From the NCBI GenBank assembly GCA_028818995.1, contig JAPPMR010000168.1, forward strand, positions 1 through 9,651: DNA of 9,651 bases, read 5' to 3'. The position numbers were made by a program, and so were the translations under genes. This stretch comes from Candidatus Poribacteria bacterium (GTDB taxonomy: Bacteria; Poribacteria; WGA-4E; WGA-3G). The notes beneath the pieces are model-generated. The model was not told where the DNA came from. It did no database searches and saw only the letters and a list, made by a program, of their open reading frames with translations. This document shows, piece by piece, positions 1 to 6,401 of this stretch (positions within the stretch are counted from its first letter, which is position 1; every line of letters starts with the position of its first letter).

Positions 1-1410
1 CTGATTGACTCGCTCAGATGGATCATCTTCCAAATCGTATAGTTCACCATACGGATGTCCACAATACCATGTCAGCTTCCGCGTATCAGTCACAATCGTT
101 TTAAGGCGTAAGCCTTGTGGGTCGTCTACACATTCAATCAATAGCGAATCTCGCACGGAATCCTGTTCTCCAGTAAGCATCGGCATTGCATTCACCCCAT
201 CAGTATCAGATGGTATGGGTAATCCCGCAGCGGCAAGCATAGTCGGCACAATGTCAACATGGCTAAAAAGTGTGTTTGTTCGCTGTCCAGATGGTATGGC
301 TGCGGGATAACGTATTAGAGTCGGCACACGGACAAGTTGTTCGTAATGAAACGGTCCCTTCATCCAAAGCCCGTGGTCACCGAGCAGTTCGCCGTGGTCT
401 GTGGTAAACAATACCAATGTATTCTCGCGCATCCCACATGCATCCAAACACGCCAAGATGCGTCCCATCTCCTGATCAATAATCTTCACCATGTTGTAGT
501 AGTATGCTCTTCCGAGTCGCGCATCGTGTTTCGAAACTTTGCGGAAATCTGCACCGCCACCTTGTCCAGCCATAGCATACTTGCCAAGGATCTTTGACTT
601 ACTCAGTTGTCCGCAACGCGCCTCTATAAAATGAGGTGGTTTGTCGTCCAACTCACCTTCAATCAAATCTGGCAGCGGCACCTCAGCGGGATCAACGCGT
701 GCCTCAAATTCAGTCGGTACACAGTGCGGATGATGCGGGTCTTGAAAACCGACTGCTAATAAAAACGGTTGATTTACATCGTGGTTTGTTAGAAAATCTA
801 TCGTCCGGTCAGCAGTCCAAACACTATTGTGATATTTTAGAGGAATATCCCAATCATGTGCACCACCACCAAATCCTACTTGCGATAGCCGCCTTGCCTT
901 GCTATAGCTTGCAAACGTCTCTTCAGAAACTTGAGATCGCACCCATTCACCGTAATGTCCTGCGATTCCATAGGTTGCATGACCAAGTGCCAATTCCACC
1001 GTCTCAAACCCATAATATGGACCACAGAAATCAGGATAACGGTCTGTATTGCCCCGCGCTTCAACAGATTCTTCAGCGGATGCCCCAAAAGGCTGGAAGT
1101 GCGCTTTACCTATATAGTGTGTGCGATACCCGACATCCAAGAGACGATGTGAGATCATCGGTTCGTCATCCGGGACGTTCATACCGACATTCCACGCACC
1201 GTGGCGACTCACATATTTTCCTGAAAAGATTGAGGCGCGGGCGGGAGTACACACAGGATTTGTACAATACGCGCGTTCAAAACAGACACCTTCTGAAGCG
1301 AATTTATCCAAATGCGGCGTATCTGTAAATTCCGAACCGTAGCAGCTGAGACTATCTGTCCGCTGCTGGTCAGTCGTGATGATAATTATATTAGGACGTT
1401 GTACGTTCAT
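1..1410 (-). CDS. Sulfatase, formylglycine-dependent (C-terminus cut by window edge)
   Basis: Hydrolyses sulfate esters; the natural substrate cannot be read from the sequence, but sulfated glycans are likely. The frame is open for 470 codons from the ATG at 1408-1410 to base 1 with no stop. Near the N-terminus, TTDQQRTD (residues 12-19) carries the metal-binding Asp14; the second Asp of the usual DD pair is Gln15, as in choline-sulfatase-like members. PVCTPARASIFSG (52-64) is sulfatase signature 1, with Cys54 the residue converted to formylglycine. GYRTHYIGKAHF (94-105) is signature 2, with Lys102 and His104. GFQDPHHPH (221-229) and TTDHGELLGDHG (336-347) supply further active-site and metal residues. 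The last visible residues, LYDLEDDPSERVNQ, match the usual near-C-terminal motif, so probably only a few dozen residues are missing. I see no signal peptide, so this copy may be cytoplasmic. It begins 14 bases after the preceding gene's stop; an AAGG lies about 12 bases before the ATG. An anaerobic-type or FGE-type maturase must be encoded elsewhere. Confidence 0.95.
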   Translation of the reverse strand, partial: MNVQRPNIIIITTDQQRTDSLSCYGSEFTDTPHLDKFASEGVCFERAYCTNPVCTPARASIFSGKYVSRHGAWNVGMNVPDDEPMISHRLLDVGYRTHYIGKAHFQPFGASAEESVEARGNTDRYPDFCGPYYGFETVELALGHATYGIAGHYGEWVRSQVSEETFASYSKARRLSQVGFGGGAHDWDIPLKYHNSVWTADRTIDFLTNHDVNQPFLLAVGFQDPHHPHCVPTEFEARVDPAEVPLPDLIEGELDDKPPHFIEARCGQLSKSKILGKYAMAGQGGGADFRKVSKHDARLGRAYYYNMVKIIDQEMGRILACLDACGMRENTLVLFTTDHGELLGDHGLWMKGPFHYEQLVRVPTLIRYPAAIPSGQRTNTLFSHVDIVPTMLAAAGLPIPSDTDGVNAMPMLTGEQDSVRDSLLIECVDDPQGLRLKTIVTDTRKLTWYCGHPYGELYDLEDDPSERVNQ

Positions 1411-1424
1411 AGATATTGACAGCC

Positions 1425-1787
1425 TTAATTTCCTTGTACTGCTTTGAAAACAGAATCAATAGCACCAAATAGAATAGGCAAATTTGCTAAAGTAAAACTC
1501 GTTCTGTTCCGTGTAAAGATATCGGCGACAAACCGTCCAAATTCCCACAATGTGCCATCAGTAACAATACCGTAGACAGGGAAAGAGGGATCGTCATTCA
1601 TTTTTTGTGCAGCAACCATCTCAGCCAAACATTGTCCCCATCCTTGTTCAAAGTCATTCTTTTTCGCCTCAACCATCATTATCAAAGGCATCCCAACAAC
1701 AGTAATGCCCAATTCAGACTTTGTAGCAATAATATAATCTGGTGTGCCATTCAAAATCTCATCATAAGTAATGGTTTTTTTATCCAA
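1425..1787 (-). CDS. PD-(D/E)XK nuclease-like protein, C-terminal part (downstream of frameshift)
   Basis: This is the second half of a gene broken by a one-base frameshift at 1775-1781; its first half is at 1751-2023. Adding one A to the run joins the halves into a smooth 199-residue protein (reading WIKKTITYDEIL across the join). In that numbering the motif GTPDYI (93-98) supplies Asp96, and MVEAKKNDFEQGWGQ (117-131) supplies Glu119 and Lys121. This D...ExK arrangement is typical of PD-(D/E)XK nucleases, including restriction-enzyme N-terminal domains. The tract EQGWGQCLAEMVAAQ and the later YGIVTDG and WEFG segments resemble a conserved family of small uncharacterised proteins that I know mainly from cyanobacteria. 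On its own this frame has only a TTG at 1785-1787 with no good ribosome binding site, so it is unlikely to be a separate gene. Function is unknown; a nuclease role is inference from the motif, and no methyltransferase partner is in the window. Confidence 0.75.
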   Translation of the reverse strand: MDKKTITYDEILNGTPDYIIATKSELGITVVGMPLIMMVEAKKNDFEQGWGQCLAEMVAAQKMNDDPSFPVYGIVTDGTLWEFGRFVADIFTRNRTSFTLANLPILFGAIDSVFKAVQGN

Positions 1788-2023
1788 AGCCCGTAATTTT
1801 CAGCATAATCTTTGTAGATCTCTCTTAAAATAGGAAATATAACCACTTCACATCTTGAACTTTCTGATGTAAAAAAATCAATATGTTGCTGACTAAATTC
1901 AAGTTCTTTTAAAAAATGTTCTGAAGGATCTTTTGCCTCAACTCCGAAAAAATCGTTATACGCGTATTTGATGTTATATTTTTCTTGAACCTCAGAAATT
2001 GACTTAAAATCACTGAATGCCAT
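1751..2023 (-). CDS. PD-(D/E)XK nuclease-like protein, N-terminal part (ends early by frameshift)
   Basis: First half of the split gene described at 1425-1787. I chose the ATG at 2021-2023 because GGGAGGT lies exactly seven bases upstream; an in-frame TTG at 2045-2047 has no such site. The product is 90 residues: 83 belong to the family, ending in LWIKK, followed by seven out-of-frame residues and a TGA at 1751-1753. The N-terminal region (MAFSDFKSISEVQEKYN) looks like a helical lead-in, and FPILREIYKDYAENYGLW matches what normally precedes the nuclease core in this family. The intact gene would sit 58 bases after the TIM-barrel gene and 14 bases before the sulfatase, so it is probably co-transcribed with both. 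If translation stopped here, the catalytic Asp, Glu and Lys would all be lost. Confidence 0.75.
   Translation of the reverse strand: MAFSDFKSISEVQEKYNIKYAYNDFFGVEAKDPSEHFLKELEFSQQHIDFFTSESSRCEVVIFPILREIYKDYAENYGLWIKKPLLMMRF
1775..1781 (-). other. Run of seven A on the coding strand at the frameshift point
   Basis: In the upstream frame the coding strand reads ATA AAA AAA CCA. The last A of ATA plus the two AAA codons form A AAA AAA, a heptamer that permits -1 slippage. A -1 step here restores the downstream family sequence exactly, as would one extra A. The cause could be a real deletion, a homopolymer sequencing error, programmed -1 frameshifting, or RNA polymerase slippage; the sequence alone does not decide between them. 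Confidence 0.7.
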
Positions 2024-2030
2024 AAGTGCT

Positions 2031-2037
2031 ACCTCCC
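2031..2037 (-). promoter_or_regulatory. Strong ribosome binding site for the split nuclease-like gene
   Basis: GGGAGGT on the minus strand, seven bases before the ATG at 2021-2023. It fixes the start of the gene and shows that initiation was, or still is, efficient despite the downstream frameshift. Confidence 0.8.
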
Positions 2038-2081
2038 ACAATTTCAATGTGAATTTGAACTCGTTTGAGGTGATTGATAGA

Positions 2082-2903
2082 TTAGGTACAAAACGGTTTT
2101 AAATACGCATAACTCTGTTCCGCTGCATCTTCAGGCTCCATAATCTCTCGAAAAGCCTGATGCACTGTCACATAACCATCGTAACCAATGGCTTCCAAAC
2201 AGCGAAACACTAACGGAAAATCAATCCCGCCCTTATCTTGCAAACGGATCGGGTCGTGTGGCACTTCACCTTGAATCCACGTCAAAAGACGAGTTTTTCC
2301 TTCCGGTCGACGGATATGATTTTGGAGATAGACATTAAAAAGATACGGTGAAAATCGTTTGAGTGTCTCAACACCGTAATCCTGCGCGCACAGATCAAGA
2401 TTAGCAGGTTCGTAGATAATGCCAAAATTCTTTCTACCGACGCGTTTTAACACATCAATTGAACCTTCAACCGTTTCAAACAGGCTCTGTGTATGCGACT
2501 GATGGGCAAGACGGATACCGCGTTCTGCTGCTTCGTCGGATGCGCGTTGTGCCCATGGAATATCCTCCTCAACTTTCATTGCGATGCGAATTAGGTCTGC
2601 GCCAAGAAGTTCTGTGAGATCAAGATACGGTGTTATATTGCGCAGTCCATCAGGTCCTTCATCGTTGTTGAGCGGTACAGGAAAATCACCCGTTACCATA
2701 GAGATTTTGAGGTTAAGTGAATCTGCCTGCTTACGTGCAGCAGTAATCTGCTCCAGAGGTGAATGGATACCGACTTGGGATGCACGCATACACATTGCCT
2801 CGTAGCCGAGGTTCGCTGCGAGTTCTGTGAGTTGCACAAAGGTATGGGTAGCATCTTTTTTTGAAGCATTTTCTGCAACGCGAACGGAAAGTGAGAGTTT
2901 CAT
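2082..2903 (-). CDS. Sugar phosphate isomerase/epimerase-like TIM-barrel protein
   Basis: A 273-residue protein of the xylose-isomerase-like (AP endonuclease 2) TIM-barrel superfamily, which includes sugar and inositol isomerases, epimerases and related metal-dependent enzymes. Visible landmarks in barrel order are an N-terminal strand (MKLSLSVRVA), LGYEAMCMRAS, LKISMVTGDFPVP, HQSHTQSLFET with His134 and His137, GIIYEPANLDL with Glu165 as a likely metal ligand, FNVYLQNH, GGIDFPLVFRCLEAIGYDGYVTVHQAF with His248, and a conserved-looking acidic tail. The length fits the family. The ATG at 2901-2903 has GGAG upstream. It follows the UbiA gene by 34 bases and precedes the split nuclease-like gene by 58, suggesting one transcript. 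The reaction is not predictable from sequence. With a sulfatase nearby, a role in catabolism of an unusual sugar is possible, but that is inference. No signal peptide is seen, so it should be cytoplasmic. Confidence 0.88.
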   Translation of the reverse strand: MKLSLSVRVAENASKKDATHTFVQLTELAANLGYEAMCMRASQVGIHSPLEQITAARKQADSLNLKISMVTGDFPVPLNNDEGPDGLRNITPYLDLTELLGADLIRIAMKVEEDIPWAQRASDEAAERGIRLAHQSHTQSLFETVEGSIDVLKRVGRKNFGIIYEPANLDLCAQDYGVETLKRFSPYLFNVYLQNHIRRPEGKTRLLTWIQGEVPHDPIRLQDKGGIDFPLVFRCLEAIGYDGYVTVHQAFREIMEPEDAAEQSYAYLKPFCT

Positions 2904-2937
2904 TAAATCTTTTCTCCAAAGTTCATAGTATATGCCA

Positions 2938-3789
2938 CTACAACAATAGAATATCGGTAATTGAAAGCGCCATCAAAACCAAACTAATCATGCCGTTCAA
3001 TGTAAAAAATGCGAGATTGACGCGGGACAGGTCATTCGGTTTGACGATAGCATGCTCGTATATAAAAATCAGGAGGACAATTCCAACGCCAATATAGTAG
3101 AAAAGTCCCAGTTCGGTCAGAAGAGGAATACAAAACAGAAGCAAAACAGCAATAACATGCAGGGCAGAAGAAACCCATAACGCCCAACGGATACCGAGCC
3201 GCGCAGGAATAGAATGAAGCCCATGTTTTCTGTCAAAATTTACATCTTGACACGCATAAATAATGTCAAATCCTGCAGTCCAAAGCAATACAACACAGCA
3301 CAGAATTATAGGTGTCCAATCAAATCTACCCGTAATTGCGATCCATGCCCCGACCGGTGAGATAGAAAGCGCAAGTCCTAACCAAAAATGCGAAAGTGAG
3401 GTAAAACGTTTCGCATAAGAATATCCCATAATCACGGCAAGTGCAACCGGTGAGAGTGCAAAAGCAAGCGGATTCAGTCGCCAGGCAGCAAAGACCAACA
3501 ATCCTGCTGAAACGAGTGTAAAAACCCATACTGCTCCCTTTGTGATTAAGCCTGCTGGAATTGCCCGCATAGCCGTACGTGGATTTTCGCTATCAATTTC
3601 GGCATCGGCAAGGCGGTTAAATGCCATCGCACAACTGCGCGCACCCACCATCGCTACGAGAATCCATCCGAGTTTTGACAAAGGCGGGAGTCCCTCCGCA
3701 GCAATAAAAGCACTCATAATCGCAAACGGCAGCGCGAAAATGGTATGTTCAAATTTGATCATCTCAAGGATAATTTTTAATTTTCGCAT
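2938..3789 (-). CDS. ubiA: UbiA-family polyprenyltransferase (4-hydroxybenzoate / MqnP-like)
   Basis: An integral membrane enzyme that transfers a polyprenyl chain from its diphosphate to an aromatic acid during quinone synthesis. Two Asp-rich diphosphate/Mg motifs are present: NRLADAEID (Asn58, Asp62, Asp66), followed by the characteristic SENPRT, and DVNFDRKHG (Asp182, Asp186). The N-terminal KFEHTIFALPFA is typical of the group. About eight or nine hydrophobic segments alternate with short loops. The 283-residue length is normal. The NPRT-containing motif and the neighbouring ubiX resemble the branch used in the futalosine route to menaquinone, but a 4-hydroxybenzoate substrate cannot be excluded. 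The ATG at 3787-3789 is chosen; a TTG directly before it could also start. No good Shine-Dalgarno site is visible, which is unusual here. The gene is separated from ubiX by a repeat-rich leader of about 620 bases, so it may have its own promoter. Confidence 0.93.
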   Translation of the reverse strand: MRKLKIILEMIKFEHTIFALPFAIMSAFIAAEGLPPLSKLGWILVAMVGARSCAMAFNRLADAEIDSENPRTAMRAIPAGLITKGAVWVFTLVSAGLLVFAAWRLNPLAFALSPVALAVIMGYSYAKRFTSLSHFWLGLALSISPVGAWIAITGRFDWTPIILCCVVLLWTAGFDIIYACQDVNFDRKHGLHSIPARLGIRWALWVSSALHVIAVLLLFCIPLLTELGLFYYIGVGIVLLIFIYEHAIVKPNDLSRVNLAFFTLNGMISLVLMALSITDILLL

Positions 3790-3830
3790 CAAATTAACTA
3801 TCTATTGATTTGTCCATCATAATTTGTGAT

Positions 3831-3894
3831 TTGGTAGGAGGGAACTTTGATTCTCTACATAGAATGTGTCGCGATTCGGAGATCGCTCCTACAA
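3831..3894 (-). repeat. Small inverted-repeat element with dispersed 27-base unit
   Basis: The element is bounded by TTGGTAGGAG on the left and CTCCTACAA on the right, near-perfect complements, so it looks like a miniature palindromic element. Its right half, 3868-3894 read on the minus strand, begins TTGTAGGAGCGATCTC and matches 9611-9637 at 26 of 27 bases. Finding the same unit 5.7 kb away in an unrelated intergenic position shows that it is a dispersed repeat rather than a local regulatory site. Confidence 0.75.
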
Positions 3895-4069
3895 GAAAAC
3901 GGAACATAAGTTATACATTTTACTTTCAATGTCTATTTTCTACTTAATGCAAATGCCGAATATTTTCAAAATCAACTCAGAATTTTCAGAGTCGGTTCTC
4001 AGAGTTATATAGAAAACTTACGATGGATCCAGTTTTAATAAGGATTCCCAGCGTTTTTGATAAAACAAC

Positions 4070-4092
4070 AATTTCAGAGTAACTCTGAAATT
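4070..4092. repeat. Perfect 11-base inverted repeat
   Basis: AATTTCAGAGT at 4070-4080 is followed by a single A and its exact complement ACTCTGAAATT at 4082-4092. The near-zero loop makes a dimeric protein-binding site or cruciform more likely than an RNA hairpin. It is not followed by a T run in either direction, so it is a poor terminator. Its half-site TCAGAGT also occurs at 3986-3992 and 3999-4005. Confidence 0.6.
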
Positions 4093-4114
4093 TTCATATA
4101 TGTTTGTAATAGAC

Positions 4115-4143
4115 ATTATAACGTTTTAATTGTGTATTGTTAT
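4115..4143 (-). promoter_or_regulatory. Candidate sigma70-type promoter reading towards ubiA
   Basis: On the minus strand a perfect TATAAT (4115-4120) lies 17 bases after ATAACA (4138-4143), which matches four of six -35 positions. If used, the ubiA message would have a leader of about 320 bases containing the palindrome and the 3831-3894 element. The region is AT-rich, so a chance match is possible. Confidence 0.35.
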
Positions 4144-4168
4144 TGATCTTTAATAAAATCTAAAACTC

Positions 4169-4322
4169 GTAGGTCGGATAGAGCAACGCGAAACCCGACA
4201 ATATCAGGGTTTCGGAGATAATATATCAGATTTAGAAAATGTTAAAACGGTAACTTCCTCCATCTGATAACTCCACATTGAGAACTAACATGTCGGGTGT
4301 CGCTGCGCTCTACCCGACCTAC
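4169..4322. repeat. Nested inverted-repeat (MITE-like) element
   Basis: The ends at 4169-4200 and 4291-4322 are 32-base inverted copies matching at 27 positions; both read GTAGGTCGG from the outside in and end ...ACCCGACA. Inside lies a second perfect inverted pair, TATCAGAT (4224-4231) and ATCTGATA (4262-4269), so the whole 154 bases can fold as one long interrupted hairpin. A competing local hairpin is also possible: CGAAACCC (4189-4196) with GGGTTTCG (4207-4214). There is no coding frame inside and no clear target duplication outside. It resembles non-autonomous palindromic repeats dispersed through many bacterial genomes. Confidence 0.7.
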
Positions 4323-4415
4323 AATCCATTAGCGTTTAGACTGTATTTCGGTCTTAGTATTGTCAGATACGGACGATTAAATCATTATAATATCTAATTG
4401 AAACTAAATGAACCA

Positions 4416-5009
4416 CTATTCTTCTTTCCACCGTTGCGTCAGACCTGAATCTATGCCGAACTGATCCAAGATTTTTGTCACAACAAAGTTGATTTGATCG
4501 TCTACCGTTTTTGGAAAATGGTAAAACCCTGGCATCGCAGGTAATACACAAACGCCTATACGTGATAATTTGAGCATGTTTTCAAGATGGATGGAACTGA
4601 GCGGTGTTTCACGAGGCACTATAACAAGCTTACGCCGTTCCTTGATACATACGTCTGCTGCACGATGGATAAGGTTACGCGAAATACCCGCTGCAATAGA
4701 GGCAACCGTTCCCATACTACATGGCACCACAATCATCCCTTGAGTACGGAAAGAACCACTGGCAATTGACGCACCGATGTCGGATTCATGGTGATAAATA
4801 ACCTGTTCTGCTTCAACATCAATGAGTGATTCCAACCGAAAATTGTCAATATCTACTTCAATTTGAAGTTCTTCCCACAATGCCCGCGCACCAGATTTAG
4901 AGATCGTCAGATGCACCTCTAAATCCTCCCGTTTCGCAAGGACTTCAAGAAGGCGAACACCGTAAACGACTGCGCTTGCACCTGTGATACCGACAATCAA
5001 TCGTTTCAA
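4416..5009 (-). CDS. ubiX: Flavin prenyltransferase UbiX
   Basis: Transfers a dimethylallyl group to FMN, making the prenyl-FMN cofactor needed by UbiD-type decarboxylases. Family marks are GITGAS (7-12), VVPCSMGTVASIA (94-106), the stretch NLIHRAADVCIKERRKL (112-128), VPRETPLSSIHLENM (131-145), and PAMPGFYHFP (157-166) with Tyr163. The 197-residue length is typical. Two small departures stand out: the usual GASG is GASA here (Ala13), and the Arg that normally precedes ILD near the C-terminus is Lys179. Both are conservative, so activity is still expected. The start is TTG at 5007-5009, immediately after the upstream TAA and served by GGAGA inside the upstream gene, implying translational coupling to the LarA-like protein. 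The partner UbiD is not in the window. It should be cytosolic and probably supports quinone synthesis together with the UbiA-family enzyme downstream. Confidence 0.94.
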   Translation of the reverse strand: MKRLIVGITGASAVVYGVRLLEVLAKREDLEVHLTISKSGARALWEELQIEVDIDNFRLESLIDVEAEQVIYHHESDIGASIASGSFRTQGMIVVPCSMGTVASIAAGISRNLIHRAADVCIKERRKLVIVPRETPLSSIHLENMLKLSRIGVCVLPAMPGFYHFPKTVDDQINFVVTKILDQFGIDSGLTQRWKEE

Positions 5010-6290
5010 TTAGTGTGTCTCCGATGAAAACGGCAAAAGGTTGCCTGTTGCGTCAAATTCCAAAGGAAGTGTTTCACCCGTAACCTCAAGGTTTGAGTGC
5101 AGTTGTGCATCCTTAAGAAGTACCTCTGATATATCAAGTTCTGTTAATCTAAGCGTGCTTTCAATCCGAATAACGCGGGCATTCTCAGGTTTCGTCAATC
5201 CGATAGTGTCAAGGGCAACTTCAATCGCCTCCCGATCTGTATCGTAATAGAATGGAATCTTTGATTTCTGCGGTCCAAGGGCAGTAATACCGTTCATATA
5301 GGTTGAGTGTCGGTCAATCTGCTCGACGAGACGTATCGTTGTGAAATCAGCAAGCCCAATACCTGTAGCGTTGCCATCACTTTCCTCGGTCAGATCACGG
5401 ACAAATATGCGTAGAATTGCGGGTTTAAGAGGTTCCGGTTCAAAATTCTGCATCATTCTACCGATGACGTTGGTATCCATACCTGTCCCGCTGATATTTT
5501 TCCCAGACCAATCCACAATCAACAGATCAAGTTCATCAAAGGGAAGTCGTCCCATCAACGATTTTGCCTCAACCAGAAGTTCGCGCTCAGTCTGCAACAG
5601 TTGCGCAGCGGGCATCGCTACGGCTTTCGCAGTCTCTTCATGTGCATTTTCAATAAGACCTAATCCAAAAGCAATTTTCCCGCTGTCAAGAATAAAACTT
5701 CCCGCCGCGGTTATAACATGCTCAAATCCGTATTGAAAGAAAGCACGATGATAAAAGTTTGCCCCTTGCTGTTTGCCGAGACCGATAACCATCATCTTCA
5801 TCAAACCGCTCTCAATAGAACCGTTGAAATCTGTATGCGCCTTTATGCGGTTGAGCGGCACAACATGGTCTGCTTCTGCAGCATAACGATCCATGAAAAC
5901 AGGCAGGTCATCTGCTTCCGCCTGCCGCAGAGACCCGAGTTCCACAACCTCCATTGTTGCTTTTACAGGCGCACCAACGGTTGCTTCAGTGATTCCATAA
6001 TGTTCCAGTACGGCTCGCTGCCCTTCAGATGTTGCCCCACCGTGGCTCCCCATTGCTGGAACAACAAAAGGTTTAGCACCAATACCTTTGAGATAATCTA
6101 CGGTCGCTATTACTGCTGTTGCAACGTTGGCAACGCCACGGCTGCCAGCAGTAATAGCGACAGATTCACCGCTGCTCACAATAGATGCAGCGCCAATCCG
6201 ATCTAATTCCGTATGAATTGCGGCTGGCAAGTCCGCGAGAACAGGTGCATCGAAATGTTGTTGGACTCGTGCCATTTTTGGAAGTGCCAT
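5010..6290 (-). CDS. LarA-like (DUF2088, lactate-racemase-type) protein
   Basis: A 426-residue protein whose N-terminal half matches the LarA/DUF2088 fold. It has ITAGSRGVANVA (46-57), PAMGSHGGATSEGQ (78-91) with His83, and NRIKAHTDFNGSIESGLMKMMVIGLGK (from residue 147), holding His152 and Lys165. In lactate racemase LarA, two His and one Lys at comparable places bind the nickel-pincer cofactor; equating His83, His152 and Lys165 with these is my inference. The C-terminal half (for example LLIVDWSGKNISGTGMD at about 257-273) is more distant from classical LarA, so the substrate is probably a different 2-hydroxy acid or sugar acid. The cofactor-making LarB, LarC and LarE are not in the window. 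The ATG at 6288-6290 has AGAAGGA eight bases upstream. It is the first gene of the leftward unit and abuts ubiX. No signal peptide is visible. Confidence 0.87.
   Translation of the reverse strand: MALPKMARVQQHFDAPVLADLPAAIHTELDRIGAASIVSSGESVAITAGSRGVANVATAVIATVDYLKGIGAKPFVVPAMGSHGGATSEGQRAVLEHYGITEATVGAPVKATMEVVELGSLRQAEADDLPVFMDRYAAEADHVVPLNRIKAHTDFNGSIESGLMKMMVIGLGKQQGANFYHRAFFQYGFEHVITAAGSFILDSGKIAFGLGLIENAHEETAKAVAMPAAQLLQTERELLVEAKSLMGRLPFDELDLLIVDWSGKNISGTGMDTNVIGRMMQNFEPEPLKPAILRIFVRDLTEESDGNATGIGLADFTTIRLVEQIDRHSTYMNGITALGPQKSKIPFYYDTDREAIEVALDTIGLTKPENARVIRIESTLRLTELDISEVLLKDAQLHSNLEVTGETLPLEFDATGNLLPFSSETH
5018..5022 (-). promoter_or_regulatory. Ribosome binding site deciding the ubiX TTG start
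   Basis: GGAGA on the minus strand, eight bases before the TTG at 5007-5009 and inside the last codons of the LarA-like gene. It supports the rare TTG as the true start, since the next internal codons would remove the conserved MKRLIVGITGAS beginning. Confidence 0.65.
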
Positions 6291-6348
6291 TCGTTTTGTC
6301 CTTCTTAAATGAATAAATTCCTTGTCTTTCCGAACTCAACTTATGGGA

Positions 6349-6377
6349 ATTTTATCAGAAATAGGTTAGAAATGCAA
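6349..6377 (-). promoter_or_regulatory. Candidate promoter for the LarA-like gene and ubiX
   Basis: On the minus strand TTGCAT (6372-6377) and TAAAAT (6349-6354) are 17 bases apart, with TGA directly before the -10 box forming an extended -10. Transcription would start near 6342, about 50 bases before the ATG. Confidence 0.5.
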
Positions 6378-6401
6378 GAAAATTCAAAAGCAGTGAAAGA
6401 C

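Larger units (their letters stand above)
3790..4415. other. Repeat-rich noncoding region between ubiX and ubiA
   Basis: About 620 AT-rich bases with no credible coding frame on either strand. From left to right it holds a small inverted-repeat element (3831-3894), three copies of TCAGAGT (3986-3992, 3999-4005, 4074-4080), a perfect palindrome (4070-4092), a candidate leftward promoter (4115-4143), and a larger nested inverted-repeat element (4169-4322). The rest is featureless to my reading. I see no tRNA cloverleaf and no riboswitch I can name. Confidence 0.75.

Noticed and set aside
636..1328. A 230-codon plus-strand open frame
   Set aside because: It lies opposite the sulfatase, whose catalytic motifs on the minus strand are unmistakable. 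The plus-strand translation shows no recognisable motif, is rich in His, Gln and Arg, and has no ribosome binding site.
1751..2047. A TTG start at 2045-2047 for the split nuclease-like gene
   Set aside because: The ATG at 2021-2023 has a near-perfect ribosome binding site at the right distance; the TTG has none.
4169..4322. Reading the inverted repeats as a CRISPR array or rho-independent terminator
   Set aside because: There are only two inverted, not direct, repeats, and no T run follows the arms.
5718..6206. A 162-codon plus-strand open frame opposite the LarA-like gene
   Set aside because: It is Cys- and His-rich with no family resemblance, and the minus-strand frame has clear LarA-type motifs and a good start.
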